From the NCBI GenBank assembly GCA_009776905.1, contig WRMX01000015.1, forward strand, positions 9,693 through 28,452: DNA of 18,760 bases. The letters are read 5' to 3'. The DNA is from Oscillospiraceae bacterium (lineage in GTDB: Bacteria; Bacillota; Clostridia; Oscillospirales; Oscillospiraceae). How positions within the stretch are numbered: position 1 is the first letter of the stretch; each line of letters begins with the position of its first letter. Under the pieces are notes generated by a model. It did not search any database, had not been told where the DNA came from, and worked only from the letters and a program-made list of their open reading frames with translations. A program made the translations under genes and the position numbers. Positions 1 to 9,600 of the stretch are shown here, piece by piece.

Positions 1-49
1 GGGCGAAACCCCACGCCCCACGGTAGAATGAAGCAGCGCCGCCCTCATG

Positions 50-3000
50 CTACCAGTTCCCGATGACGGTCGCAAAACGGTGAAGCACGGCGGCATATTC
101 GGCGCGGGTCATATTGCCGAGCGGGACGAAGGTGCCCTCAGCGCGCCCGCTTATCACCCCTGCTCTATATAGATTCGTGACTGCGGTCTTCGCCGAAACG
201 TCGATCAATGACTCATCGGCAAAAGTGATCGCTCCCCTCACGTATGTATAGCGCATGCCCATCACGCTGACGAGTTTTGCCAGAATGACAACGATATCCT
301 GACGTGTGATCGCGCTGTTTAAGTTATAAACTCCGCCGATAGGCAGTATTGCGTTGGCAAGCACCCAGGCATATGCGGCGTCCCTGCCTTGGAGGTAATA
401 GCCATATTGGCTCAAAACTGTCGGGCTGCCCGCCATGCGGTAGAGAGCGTCGATGACCTCGCCCTGCGTCACGGGGTTGCTGGGGCGGAACATCCTGGGC
501 TCCGACGGTTTTGAGGTCATCCATGCGCGGTCGCTCACGAACACGACATCCGCATAATACCAAGCGGAGACATAAACATCATCATAAGATTGGGAAATCT
601 GCGGAGTAGCGAGCACTGTGAAGACTGCAGAAACCGATATGCGGTCCGTAAAGTGGATTTCCAACACATGCTGGCCTTGCGCCAATGTATCAAGATACCC
701 ATTGACAAGCGTGATCTCAGTATATCCGCCCGACGGTCCCGTTGTGTAGTGCTGATTGCGCACAAGCGTTCTCCCGTCCAATACCGCATGGCTGAATAGC
801 TGGAAGTCCCTGATAGTTACATGGGCGAAATGAGCGCCAGAATTTCTGGTATATATCGTTCCGTATGTGAAATAGTGCGCGGGAGTCGGTATCACAGCGC
901 CGCCGCCACCGCCGCTGACCGTTCCGGCAGGAAGGCCGAGATAGGCAAAATATGCGGTGACTATTGTCGGGTTGTCAGGCATCGTGAACTGCGTCGTCGA
1001 ATTGCCCGTGTCGTCAAACGTGCCGCCATTCGTCGAATACCATCCCGCGAACGTATAGCCTTGCGAGGGAGTGGCCGTCAGTTTCACAGTTTCACCGGCC
1101 GCATATTGGCTCACGCCCGCGCCGCTCACGCTGCCTCCGGGATCGGCCCTGACCGTGAGGGTATTTGCGACATATGGGTTTACATAGATCGTGAAGGCCT
1201 GCGTATATGGCGCGAGCGCCGCTCCGCTGCCCGTCATGACACCGTTCTTGACAGTCGCCACGACGCTGACGATCCCCGGTGTCTGCGGAACCAGAATGCC
1301 GGTCGTCGTGTCGAGATATGCCGCGGAGGTATTGGTGCTGCCCATGGACCACTCTATCGTCCTATATGCGGCGCCCGGAGGCGACACGGTACCCGTCAAT
1401 TGCAACGGCCTCCCGGCATACCCCTGGCTTGGCACTCCCGTGATGTCTGTCACGGGAATGAAAGACACGACATTGATCGTGAATTGCTGGGTGTAGTCAA
1501 GGTTTGACGAGAAGCCCCAATCGACGTCGGCTTTGCCCCTTTTCACCGCCGCTTCGACGACTATGTTCCCCGTCAAGCCCCATGGGACGGTGAGGATGCC
1601 CTCGGATGATATGCTGCCGCTGCCGGCATAAATTGTCGAAGAAACGACAGACCAGTCGATGTTTTTGTTTGTGGCGGTCGCGGGCTGCACGGTGGCGCCC
1701 AGGTTGACTACAGCGCCCATGGCGACAGTCGTGGTGGCGAGCGTGACGCTTGTCGCCGGAACGAACGCGGGAGCCGCGGTCACGGTCACCTGGCAGGTCG
1801 CCCTGGAATCGCCGTTCGGCGTCGAGACGGTTATCGTGGTCTGTCCCGCTTTTCTGGGGACAATCGTGCGCACGAGCGATGTCGGCGTCGCGGGGTCGAT
1901 GTCTGCCACATAAGCGACGGTAGGATCGCTGCTGGTCCATATAAGATCGCGCGCTATCTGCTTCTGCGTGTCCGGATCGTCGGAATATGGGCGCACGATT
2001 GCGGTCAGCGTGGGCAAATCGTCGATTGCCGCATCGACGCCGACGGTAATCAAGGCCTTGTCGAGGATAACAGAAGTCGCCGAAACGCCCTTGTCCAGCA
2101 CGATGACTATGCACTCCGCGATAGCCCCGCTGCCTTGCGCCTTAACGGTGATGGTCGCGGTGCCGGGATCGACCCCCGTAATAACTCCCCTCACATCGTT
2201 TGCGTTGTTGCGCCCCGCGATTTTGGCAATCGTATCGTCGCTGCTGGTCCATGTGACGGACTGTGTGGCGGTCGTCGGATAAACTGCGGCCGTCAAATCG
2301 GCAGAAGCGCCCTTTTCGATGACGACGACATATTTATCCAAAGACAGGCGCGAATTGTTCACCTCGGTAGGATACCCCTGCCATCTTGGCGTCGTCCATC
2401 TGAGAGCTTGCGGGAAAAAGACGATTTTAAAGATATCGTTGGTGCCGGAAAAGACATTGCTCCCGAACGATGTCGGAGCATCGCCGAGGAATGTCGCAGC
2501 AGTCAGCCCCGGGTTGTAGGCAAATGCGCGGTCGCGGATGGTTGTAACGGAGGCCGGGACGATGATCTCGTTAATGCTTTGCAGATATGCGAATGCTTCC
2601 GCATCGATCGTCGTAATTGTGCCGGGGATCGAATATGATCCGCCGGCCAATGCGACGGAACTCTTAATAACGCGCACAGGCACTGCGGTAGCGGTAGTAT
2701 TGTTATATTCGACGATGATTCCTTCCGCGCCGCCGAAAGATTGCACCCTGCCGGTCGTGCCCGCGTCGATCCACCATAAAGATGCGCAGCCTACAAACGC
2801 GCCGGTGCCGATGGAGGCAACGTCCCTTATGGACAAGGTTTCCAATTTGCCGCAGTTAAAAAATGCGTTGTCCCCGATAGCAGTCATTCCCGTGAAGGCC
2901 TTAGTCGCCCAAGTGGCATTATTTGCGTAAAACCCGGTCAATTCGGTGCAACCTCTGAAAGCGTCGCTGCCGATGCGCGTGACCGTCCCTCTGACGACAG

Positions 3001-3334
3001 CATATGTGGCCTTGCTGAAATCCGCAAATGCCCAGTTGCCTATTTCGGAAATGCCGTCTTCAATGATGATGTTAGTGACTTGGGCGCTGTGCGGATACCA
3101 AGGCGGCCTGCTGCCGCTAGAGTAATTGGGAATAGGCACATTCGTCGTGACGCCGGACCTCCTGGAAATCGTGAGCGTGCCGGTCAATCCATCGCTTGCG
3201 ACATCCACCTTCCATGTAATGTTTCCGACGGTGTAAGGGCCGAAAGACGCTGCCCCGGCAGACGGGATATATGTCGCAAGGGCGGACATGACAAGCGCGA
3301 CGATCATCACTGTGCAAAGTATTCTCTTTTTCAT
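50..3334 (-). CDS. Secreted SLH surface protein with BspA-type LRR and Ig-like domains
   Basis: This is a 1094-residue cell-surface protein. A signal peptide (KKR n-region, hydrophobic core, likely cut near AGA-AS at residue 28) is followed by BspA-type leucine-rich repeats at about 85-320, with recurring I..IG..AF..C..L patterns. About four bacterial Ig-like (Big_2-type) domains lie at 330-720, seen from repeated WTSSD and GTATITV-like motifs. An InlB-type repeat (GYTFAGWYS) lies at about 726-800, then a GGGGG linker and an X2-like module at about 820-911. SLH repeats occupy about 915-1094. Only the last SLH repeat keeps a perfect TRAE motif; the others read TQGE and TRQD. SLH domains generally bind the pyruvylated secondary cell-wall polymer, so the LRR and Ig part should face outward. 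The start is supported by AAGGAGG at 3340-3346 and an upstream promoter. An adhesin or scaffold role is inference; no catalytic motif is visible. Confidence 0.9.
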   Translation of the reverse strand: MKKRILCTVMIVALVMSALATYIPSAGAASFGPYTVGNITWKVDVASDGLTGTLTISRRSGVTTNVPIPNYSSGSRPPWYPHSAQVTNIIIEDGISEIGNWAFADFSKATYAVVRGTVTRIGSDAFRGCTELTGFYANNATWATKAFTGMTAIGDNAFFNCGKLETLSIRDVASIGTGAFVGCASLWWIDAGTTGRVQSFGGAEGIIVEYNNTTATAVPVRVIKSSVALAGGSYSIPGTITTIDAEAFAYLQSINEIIVPASVTTIRDRAFAYNPGLTAATFLGDAPTSFGSNVFSGTNDIFKIVFFPQALRWTTPRWQGYPTEVNNSRLSLDKYVVVIEKGASADLTAAVYPTTATQSVTWTSSDDTIAKIAGRNNANDVRGVITGVDPGTATITVKAQGSGAIAECIVIVLDKGVSATSVILDKALITVGVDAAIDDLPTLTAIVRPYSDDPDTQKQIARDLIWTSSDPTVAYVADIDPATPTSLVRTIVPRKAGQTTITVSTPNGDSRATCQVTVTAAPAFVPATSVTLATTTVAMGAVVNLGATVQPATATNKNIDWSVVSSTIYAGSGSISSEGILTVPWGLTGNIVVEAAVKRGKADVDWGFSSNLDYTQQFTINVVSFIPVTDITGVPSQGYAGRPLQLTGTVSPPGAAYRTIEWSMGSTNTSAAYLDTTTGILVPQTPGIVSVVATVKNGVMTGSGAALAPYTQAFTIYVNPYVANTLTVRADPGGSVSGAGVSQYAAGETVKLTATPSQGYTFAGWYSTNGGTFDDTGNSTTQFTMPDNPTIVTAYFAYLGLPAGTVSGGGGGAVIPTPAHYFTYGTIYTRNSGAHFAHVTIRDFQLFSHAVLDGRTLVRNQHYTTGPSGGYTEITLVNGYLDTLAQGQHVLEIHFTDRISVSAVFTVLATPQISQSYDDVYVSAWYYADVVFVSDRAWMTSKPSEPRMFRPSNPVTQGEVIDALYRMAGSPTVLSQYGYYLQGRDAAYAWVLANAILPIGGVYNLNSAITRQDIVVILAKLVSVMGMRYTYVRGAITFADESLIDVSAKTAVTNLYRAGVISGRAEGTFVPLGNMTRAEYAAVLHRFATVIGNW

Positions 3335-3683
3335 TTTGGCCTCCTTGGGGATGTTCGATCATGCCGCCACGGGCGACGCGACGTTCATATCTTCGACAAT
3401 AATATCAAATATCGGCAAATCAGTCAACAATTTACGTTAATCAGCGCTCAAATTTGCTAAAGTCAGAGCAAGAAAAATGCGATACCATTAAGTGTATGCT
3501 GTTTATTAAAAAGCGGAACATTTTTCATCGCAACAGAGTCATATTAAACAAAGTTTTGCACAGATCGCGAAGCTGATGCCGATGCCACATTACTATTATC
3601 GGCAATGCGCCATCATAAATTAACCGGCAGTTTGGTCCGGTGCCTGAAAATACGACAAGCAGATATCCGCAGGGAGGTTCGAT
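3335..3683. other. Divergent intergenic region between two SLH genes
   Basis: These 349 bases separate the two outward-reading giant surface-protein genes and are richer in A+T than either gene. They hold a good leftward promoter, the AAGGAGG site of the leftward gene and the AGGGAGG site (3671-3677) of the rightward gene. I could not find a convincing sigma-A promoter for the rightward gene. TATTAT at 3594-3599 resembles a -10 box but has no acceptable -35 at the right distance. No open reading frame in the gap has a convincing ribosome binding site. Confidence 0.6.
3399..3427 (-). promoter_or_regulatory. Sigma-A type promoter of the leftward SLH gene
   Basis: Read on the minus strand, TTGACT (3422-3427) and TATTAT (3399-3404) are separated by exactly 17 bases. 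Each hexamer matches the consensus at five of six positions. Transcription would begin near 3392, giving a leader of about 58 bases before the ATG at 3334 that contains the AAGGAGG ribosome binding site. Activity is inferred from sequence only. Confidence 0.7.
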
Positions 3684-6600
3684 ATGAAATTCACCAAAAA
3701 AACGATTACAGCGTTGCTCATATTAATATTCCTGGTGGGGCTTATCCCGCTGGGAGAAATACCGGTCGCCGGCGCCGTGCCTGCCTATAATGACTTAAAT
3801 GGGCATTGGGCTGCCGGCGTCATCAATCGTTGGAACGACCTCGGGTTCATCGATCATGACATATTCAAAGGAGCATCGTTTTGGCCAAACAAATACATCA
3901 CAAGGGCGGAGTACTTCTCGCTGATCATCAACTCGCTCGGGGCCACCGCCAAGGCGGACATCAAAGCATATACTGATGTGTTTTCCAATACCTGGCAGTA
4001 TGACATCGTTGCGATCGCTACGCAGATGGGCATTGCCAATGGCTACCCGGACAGCACGATGCGCCCCGATGACACCCTGCTGCGCCAGGATGCCGCCACA
4101 TTGGCTGCGCGCGCGATGGGCTTTACATCCGTTGCGGACTGGAACCTGTCGGTTTTCACCGATGCCGCTTTCATTTCTCCTTATGCCAGGACTTACGTGT
4201 CAGCGCTTGTCGAGCGCAGCATCATGCAGGGCTATCCCGGCGGCTCATTCCGTCCGCGCGCGTTCCTCACCCGCGCCGAAGCTGTCAAATTGCTTGATAA
4301 TATGTTCACGAACATATATATGCCCGAAACAGGACTGCGCAATGTATATCTGCAAGGCGGGCTGCTCATACAATATGCCGGAGCGGAACTGCGCGACGTC
4401 ATCATCGATGGCGACGTGATCATCGGCGACGGCGTCGGCAGCGGCAATGTGGTCATTGCAAATTGCACGATAAATGGCCGTTTGATAGTGCGCGGCGGCG
4501 GTCCGAACAGCATTACTCTCTCCAATACGACAATTAGCGAGAAGATATATGTGGCGAGTTTCGGCGCGGATACCCGCATCTCGGTCACAGACAACTCGAC
4601 AGTGCCCATCCTTGAAGCGGTTTCCGGATTTACTCTGTCGGGCAGCGGCGTAGCTGAGGTGACCATTCTGGAGAACGCGAGCACGGACATCGTCGCCAAC
4701 CTCAATGGGGTCAGCCTCGACGAATTGAACATCAACGGCCCCGGCGCGCTTGTGCGTTTGAACTCGGGCCATGCGATGTATGCGAAATTCGGCGATGCGG
4801 GGCAAAACGCGCGGCTCGACATGGCGGCCAATACGTCAGTCGGGCATCTCACCGTCTCTGCCCCCGGCGCAATTGTCAACGGCACCGGCAGCATCCGCAA
4901 CCTGCTCATTAACAATTCCGGGGCTGTCGTCACGCAAAGCCCGGAATTCATGACGCTCGGGCTCAATATTATAGCAACTGTCGGCGGCCAATCGGTATCG
5001 AGCGCCGAGTCGCAATGGACCAACAACAGCATCGACAGGGTCAGCGCCAACAGCTCGATTAAAGTGCAGCTCCTTCCGAACACGACCTCGATGGCGCCCT
5101 TCGACCAGTCTTCGTTATATTTGTCGATGGTCGCCGGCGCCACTGCGTCGGAAGCGCACGTTTCGCAAGCCGCGGCTACTCGCGTCCCGCTGACGCAACG
5201 CAACGGCCGCTGGGCGTATTGGGTCGGATTTTTCGTGCCGGCGCCTCCCGATGCCGCAAACATGGCGACGGTCACATATACATACATCGATGGCGAGCCG
5301 ATAACGCTGCCGCCGAAAGCTCTCGACACGTACAGCGGGAGAAAGGGACTGCTCATTTATCTCCCCGTTTTCCGCGAGCCGGGCAGAGAGGCGGGGCTGA
5401 TGAAGGAGCTGCTGCACATCAACTGGGGCGGCCTCCTGACGGAGAACATCCATGTCATGAGCTCGACGATGTATCTGGCAACATTGAATGAATCGCAAAA
5501 AGCCACGTTGCAAAACGATTTCGACAATATGATAATGTACAGCGTCCAGGGGGGCAAGCTGCAATATACCGGCGCGGAGGCAGTCAGGCGCATCCTGGCT
5601 TCCGACAATCCCCTCGGCCTTTCCAGCAACAGCAACCGGGGCTTGGATGCCATGAACCGCGCAGTTTCTTCATCGGAAGCGCGGAGCGTTCTTGAAGACC
5701 CGCAGTTCGCCCTGGACTTGACTGTGAACACGAGCGGGAACAGCCAATATTCCGCGCTGTCCAACGCCGGGAAACAATATGTTGCGGAGCAAGTGCTTGC
5801 CGCGAGAAAGACGATTTTCGCAAACCCGGCCGCTGTCAAAGCAGCTTTTGACAAGGCGGTGCAGGCGCGCCTCGCAGCCGAGACGACGCTCCTGGGGCAG
5901 ATCAATAGCTCTGCGGATTATGCCGCGCTGCGAAAGATCATAGAGACAACGGCTAATGCCGCGCTGCTGCAATTCCAGACCGGCGCCAACCCATATAAGA
6001 GCTATACGAACTCGCAAAAAGACCTCATGGCGGAATATTTATGGAGGCTGCGCCAATACAAATCGATCCAGGAAGTGATCGATGCCATCAAAAAATACCT
6101 CGGCGACCCCGCCAACGCGCCCGGAACGGGCGGAATAAACATCAGCGATTTGTCGATACGGCGCATAACTGCAACAGTTTACCCGTCAAATACGACTTTC
6201 GCGACAAATCAAGCCAGAGAAGTAACAGTCGCGGTTGAACTTACTGATGGAAGCCTGCTTACAAAGCAGCAAGTTAGCCAGTTGATCAGCGATGGAGTCA
6301 TCACATATAAATGGGACAGAGGTTCCCCCGGAGAGGATTATGGTGCTGTGGCGACTGTTGAGAGCAGGGATTTGAATGTATATGTCGTTCGGTGCCAGCA
6401 CAATGGCATCGGTACCCAAACAGAAAGAAGAGATACTCTGACATTCACTCTGGTCGATGCTACAGGGAAGCGATTTACCGCTTCTGCTGCATTCACTGCA
6501 GAGGAAAAACGATTCGCGACAGGCATATCGCTGCCTGATAGAATCACTATGCTTTGTGGTGAAACACAGATAGTTTCCGCAACATTGATGCCAAGCAATG

Positions 6601-9600
6601 CAAATGATGCCGTTATCTGGTCGATCAGCCCTGCAACCGGCATTGCTTCAATAAGGACACTTGCGGATGGCAGATGTGAAGTGATTGCAAATAGCAATAA
6701 TATCAATGGAGTGGCGGTCTTGACCGCAACGACGGAGAAAGGCTTTTCGGCAAAATGCACGGTCACTGTTTTCCGCAACGCCAACGATGTCGTCGTAGTC
6801 CCGACAGAAATCGTGCTCGTGCCCGGCTCTTTCCAAGATATTACGACATATACATATTCTCCGAGTTCGGTGCTTCGATGGGATCTTGCAGACGGGCAGC
6901 CGAGCATCATCGAGTTTACGCAAAACGGGCGGATTACAGCACCGATAAGGACGCCACAGATATATGGCGACACTGCTGTCGTTGTGTCGGTCGTTGGGAG
7001 CGACCCGATGATGACGGCTACCGTGAACGTTCGCGTGAAAGAAAACACAGGAGTTACAATAAAACTTGATCATTCGGTGATGTATAACTCAGAGACACAA
7101 GAGCTTATCTTGTCAGTCGACGATCCCGATCTGCAAAACCAACGGTATTATGTTCAGGTCACCGGTGGACTCGGCGGCGATGCGGCTAAGTGCACGACGG
7201 CGCAGCCTGTGCGCTCGAATGATAGAATAATGATTGAGGCAGATGGGACTAATGTAGGAAGAGTCACCGTTCGACTATATACAAATCCTACGTTTTCCGG
7301 GAATCATGTCGGAAACGAACTCGTTATTGTCGTCTCTCCCAGAAGTCTGAGCGATGTGCAATTCTACCACACAGCAACAAGCAGGGATCCGGTTGGGAAA
7401 GTATCGGAAACTCCATATGGCCATATCATGGAGATGAAGCTTGAGGATGGACCGACGGTCACGCCGATGGTGCCGGCCGCGCCCGGCCAGACATCGGGGC
7501 CGCTTCCGGGGTATGTATCGCTCACGCAAAATCTTACGTGGTTCCCATATGAGAGCGATTATAACCGCGAGATTTTAAGAGAGGTCAGGACGGAGCTTGT
7601 AGGTACTGATTACTATATAGTCGGTAGAGATGGCAATCAAATTGAAGTTGGCGGCATGCCCGTGGAATTTTTCGATGTGTTTCGGCAGGAGGACGGCGAT
7701 GCTCCGAGACCTGCAGGAGGCTCTTACTATTGGTTGCGCGGCTACTTTAAATTTGGAACAGCTACGCCGACCAAGACAGCTATCGAGCGTGATGGCCATA
7801 TAACAAAGGTTCCGGCGACGTCTTTGGAAGTTGATGGCAGAACTGAAGGCGGGGTATTCCATTCAAAAGATACTCGGTTGACAGGACTCTCTGCTGTTGC
7901 AATATCACCGTCGCGAGGGCGTTTGACGGAAGACCAACTCGCAGAATGGGGCAGTTTGTTCTACAACACAGTGAACCTCTACGTCGCTGCGGGCAGGGTT
8001 AACCCGATAATCGCACGGCAATCGGAATTCGCTTTGGAGGAATGGGATGCCGTGAATAGCGCATGGGTCACTTCTGCGACTGATCTATTTGCCGACCAGC
8101 CTATACAAGCATGGGTCACGGCTGGGACACATCGCATTGTTGATGCGAATGGAGAGCAGCTCTTCGGCAGCGTTCCGGCCATCGTTGTCGGAGACCCGAA
8201 TGAGTCCAGCAATGTTTTCCATGTGCGGATGTTGCCAAATGACCTGCCGCGGCCCTCTTCTCCGTGGCTGAACAACCTGGATTGGAGACCACCGTCCGGA
8301 GCCGGCGATCCCGGGGCTGTTGGGTTGATTCCGATCGTGCCGGGAAGCAACGATAGTTACGATTATCTTGAACCGGGCGTGATGCGCAGCATGGAATACC
8401 CATACTTGACAGCCAGATTGATTTCAAGCACTTCCATAACACCCGACAATATTGGAGTCACATTACTGGGAGCAAGCACGTACATGGTGTTGATGAGCAT
8501 GCCGTTCCCGTCTACCCCGCCAAGACCCACAGGGTCATATACGGCGTACTATATCGTCCAGCAGCATTCAAAACTTGGATTTGCCAGACTAGGGACAGAC
8601 GGAGCTGTTGACAGTAACCGGCAAGATACTGTTGTGACCCCGGAGTATCCGACGAGTTCTCCGTATGTGATTTATACGCTGACGCTTACTGCTCCGGAAA
8701 TATATTCTGCGGTCGTCGTCGAGGGCGATACCGGAAATGTTGTGAGTTTGTCAGGAGTTAATGATGCCGTGCTCAACGCATCCATCAACTTCTTCGAGTC
8801 GCCTGCGCCCGCGTTTAACAGCAATAACCCGTCAATTTTGTACGTTGACCCGATAAATGGCGATTTTGTGGCCCACCAGGGCGGTTCTGTGACGCTTTCC
8901 ATTACACAAGGCGCCAAAACAGCAGTGGTGACTATTGTTGTTGAGCCTGCATATGAGCTTGTTATGGGAACTCCGATCGGACCGTTATACCAGAGACCCA
9001 GTATTGTTACCGCAGCAGCCAGAGCGAATGTTGCCTTAAACACCAATACCATTTTTGAGTCGCTCAATACTGCTATCTTTACCGTGTCCCCGTCTCCGCC
9101 AAATCATGGCACGATTGCACTTGCTGACGGTGTAAGCATAGGGTACGCAGATTTGAAAATAACTAACCCCACGAACAGCGCATCTCGAGAAGTTTTGTTG
9201 CGTGTTCACGTCGTGTGGGCGCCAATTGGCATTAACCCGCTTATGATCGGCATTGGCACTCAGATAGATATGCTCCCGGGAGTTGGTAGCGCGGCTGTCG
9301 ATGCCGGAATCGATCCGGGGACGGCAACGGTCGAGAGCAGCAATAAGTCTGTTCTAGATATCAGCCCAAGCGGAGCAGTTATGCCGATAATGGCCGGCAG
9401 TGCGGAAGTGATCATCACATCGTCCAACGGACTGTCTTCCACAACAACGATTGTCGAGATAGTTGAGCAGCCCCCCGGCAGTTCGGCTCCCGACACGACA
9501 GCTCCGGGCACGACTCCGGGCACGGCTCCGGGCACGACGACGCCGGGCACGACAGCTCCCGGCACGACGGCTCCGGGTACGACGGCGCCCGGTACTACTG

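Noticed and set aside
1..18. Hairpin GGGCG/CGCCC after the leftward SLH gene
   Set aside because: The stem is only five pairs with a long loop, and any T-run would lie outside the window, so a terminator cannot be supported.
4232..5356. 374-residue frame on the minus strand inside the giant SLH gene
   Set aside because: It mirrors a strongly supported plus-strand coding region with clear domains. It has no independent support.
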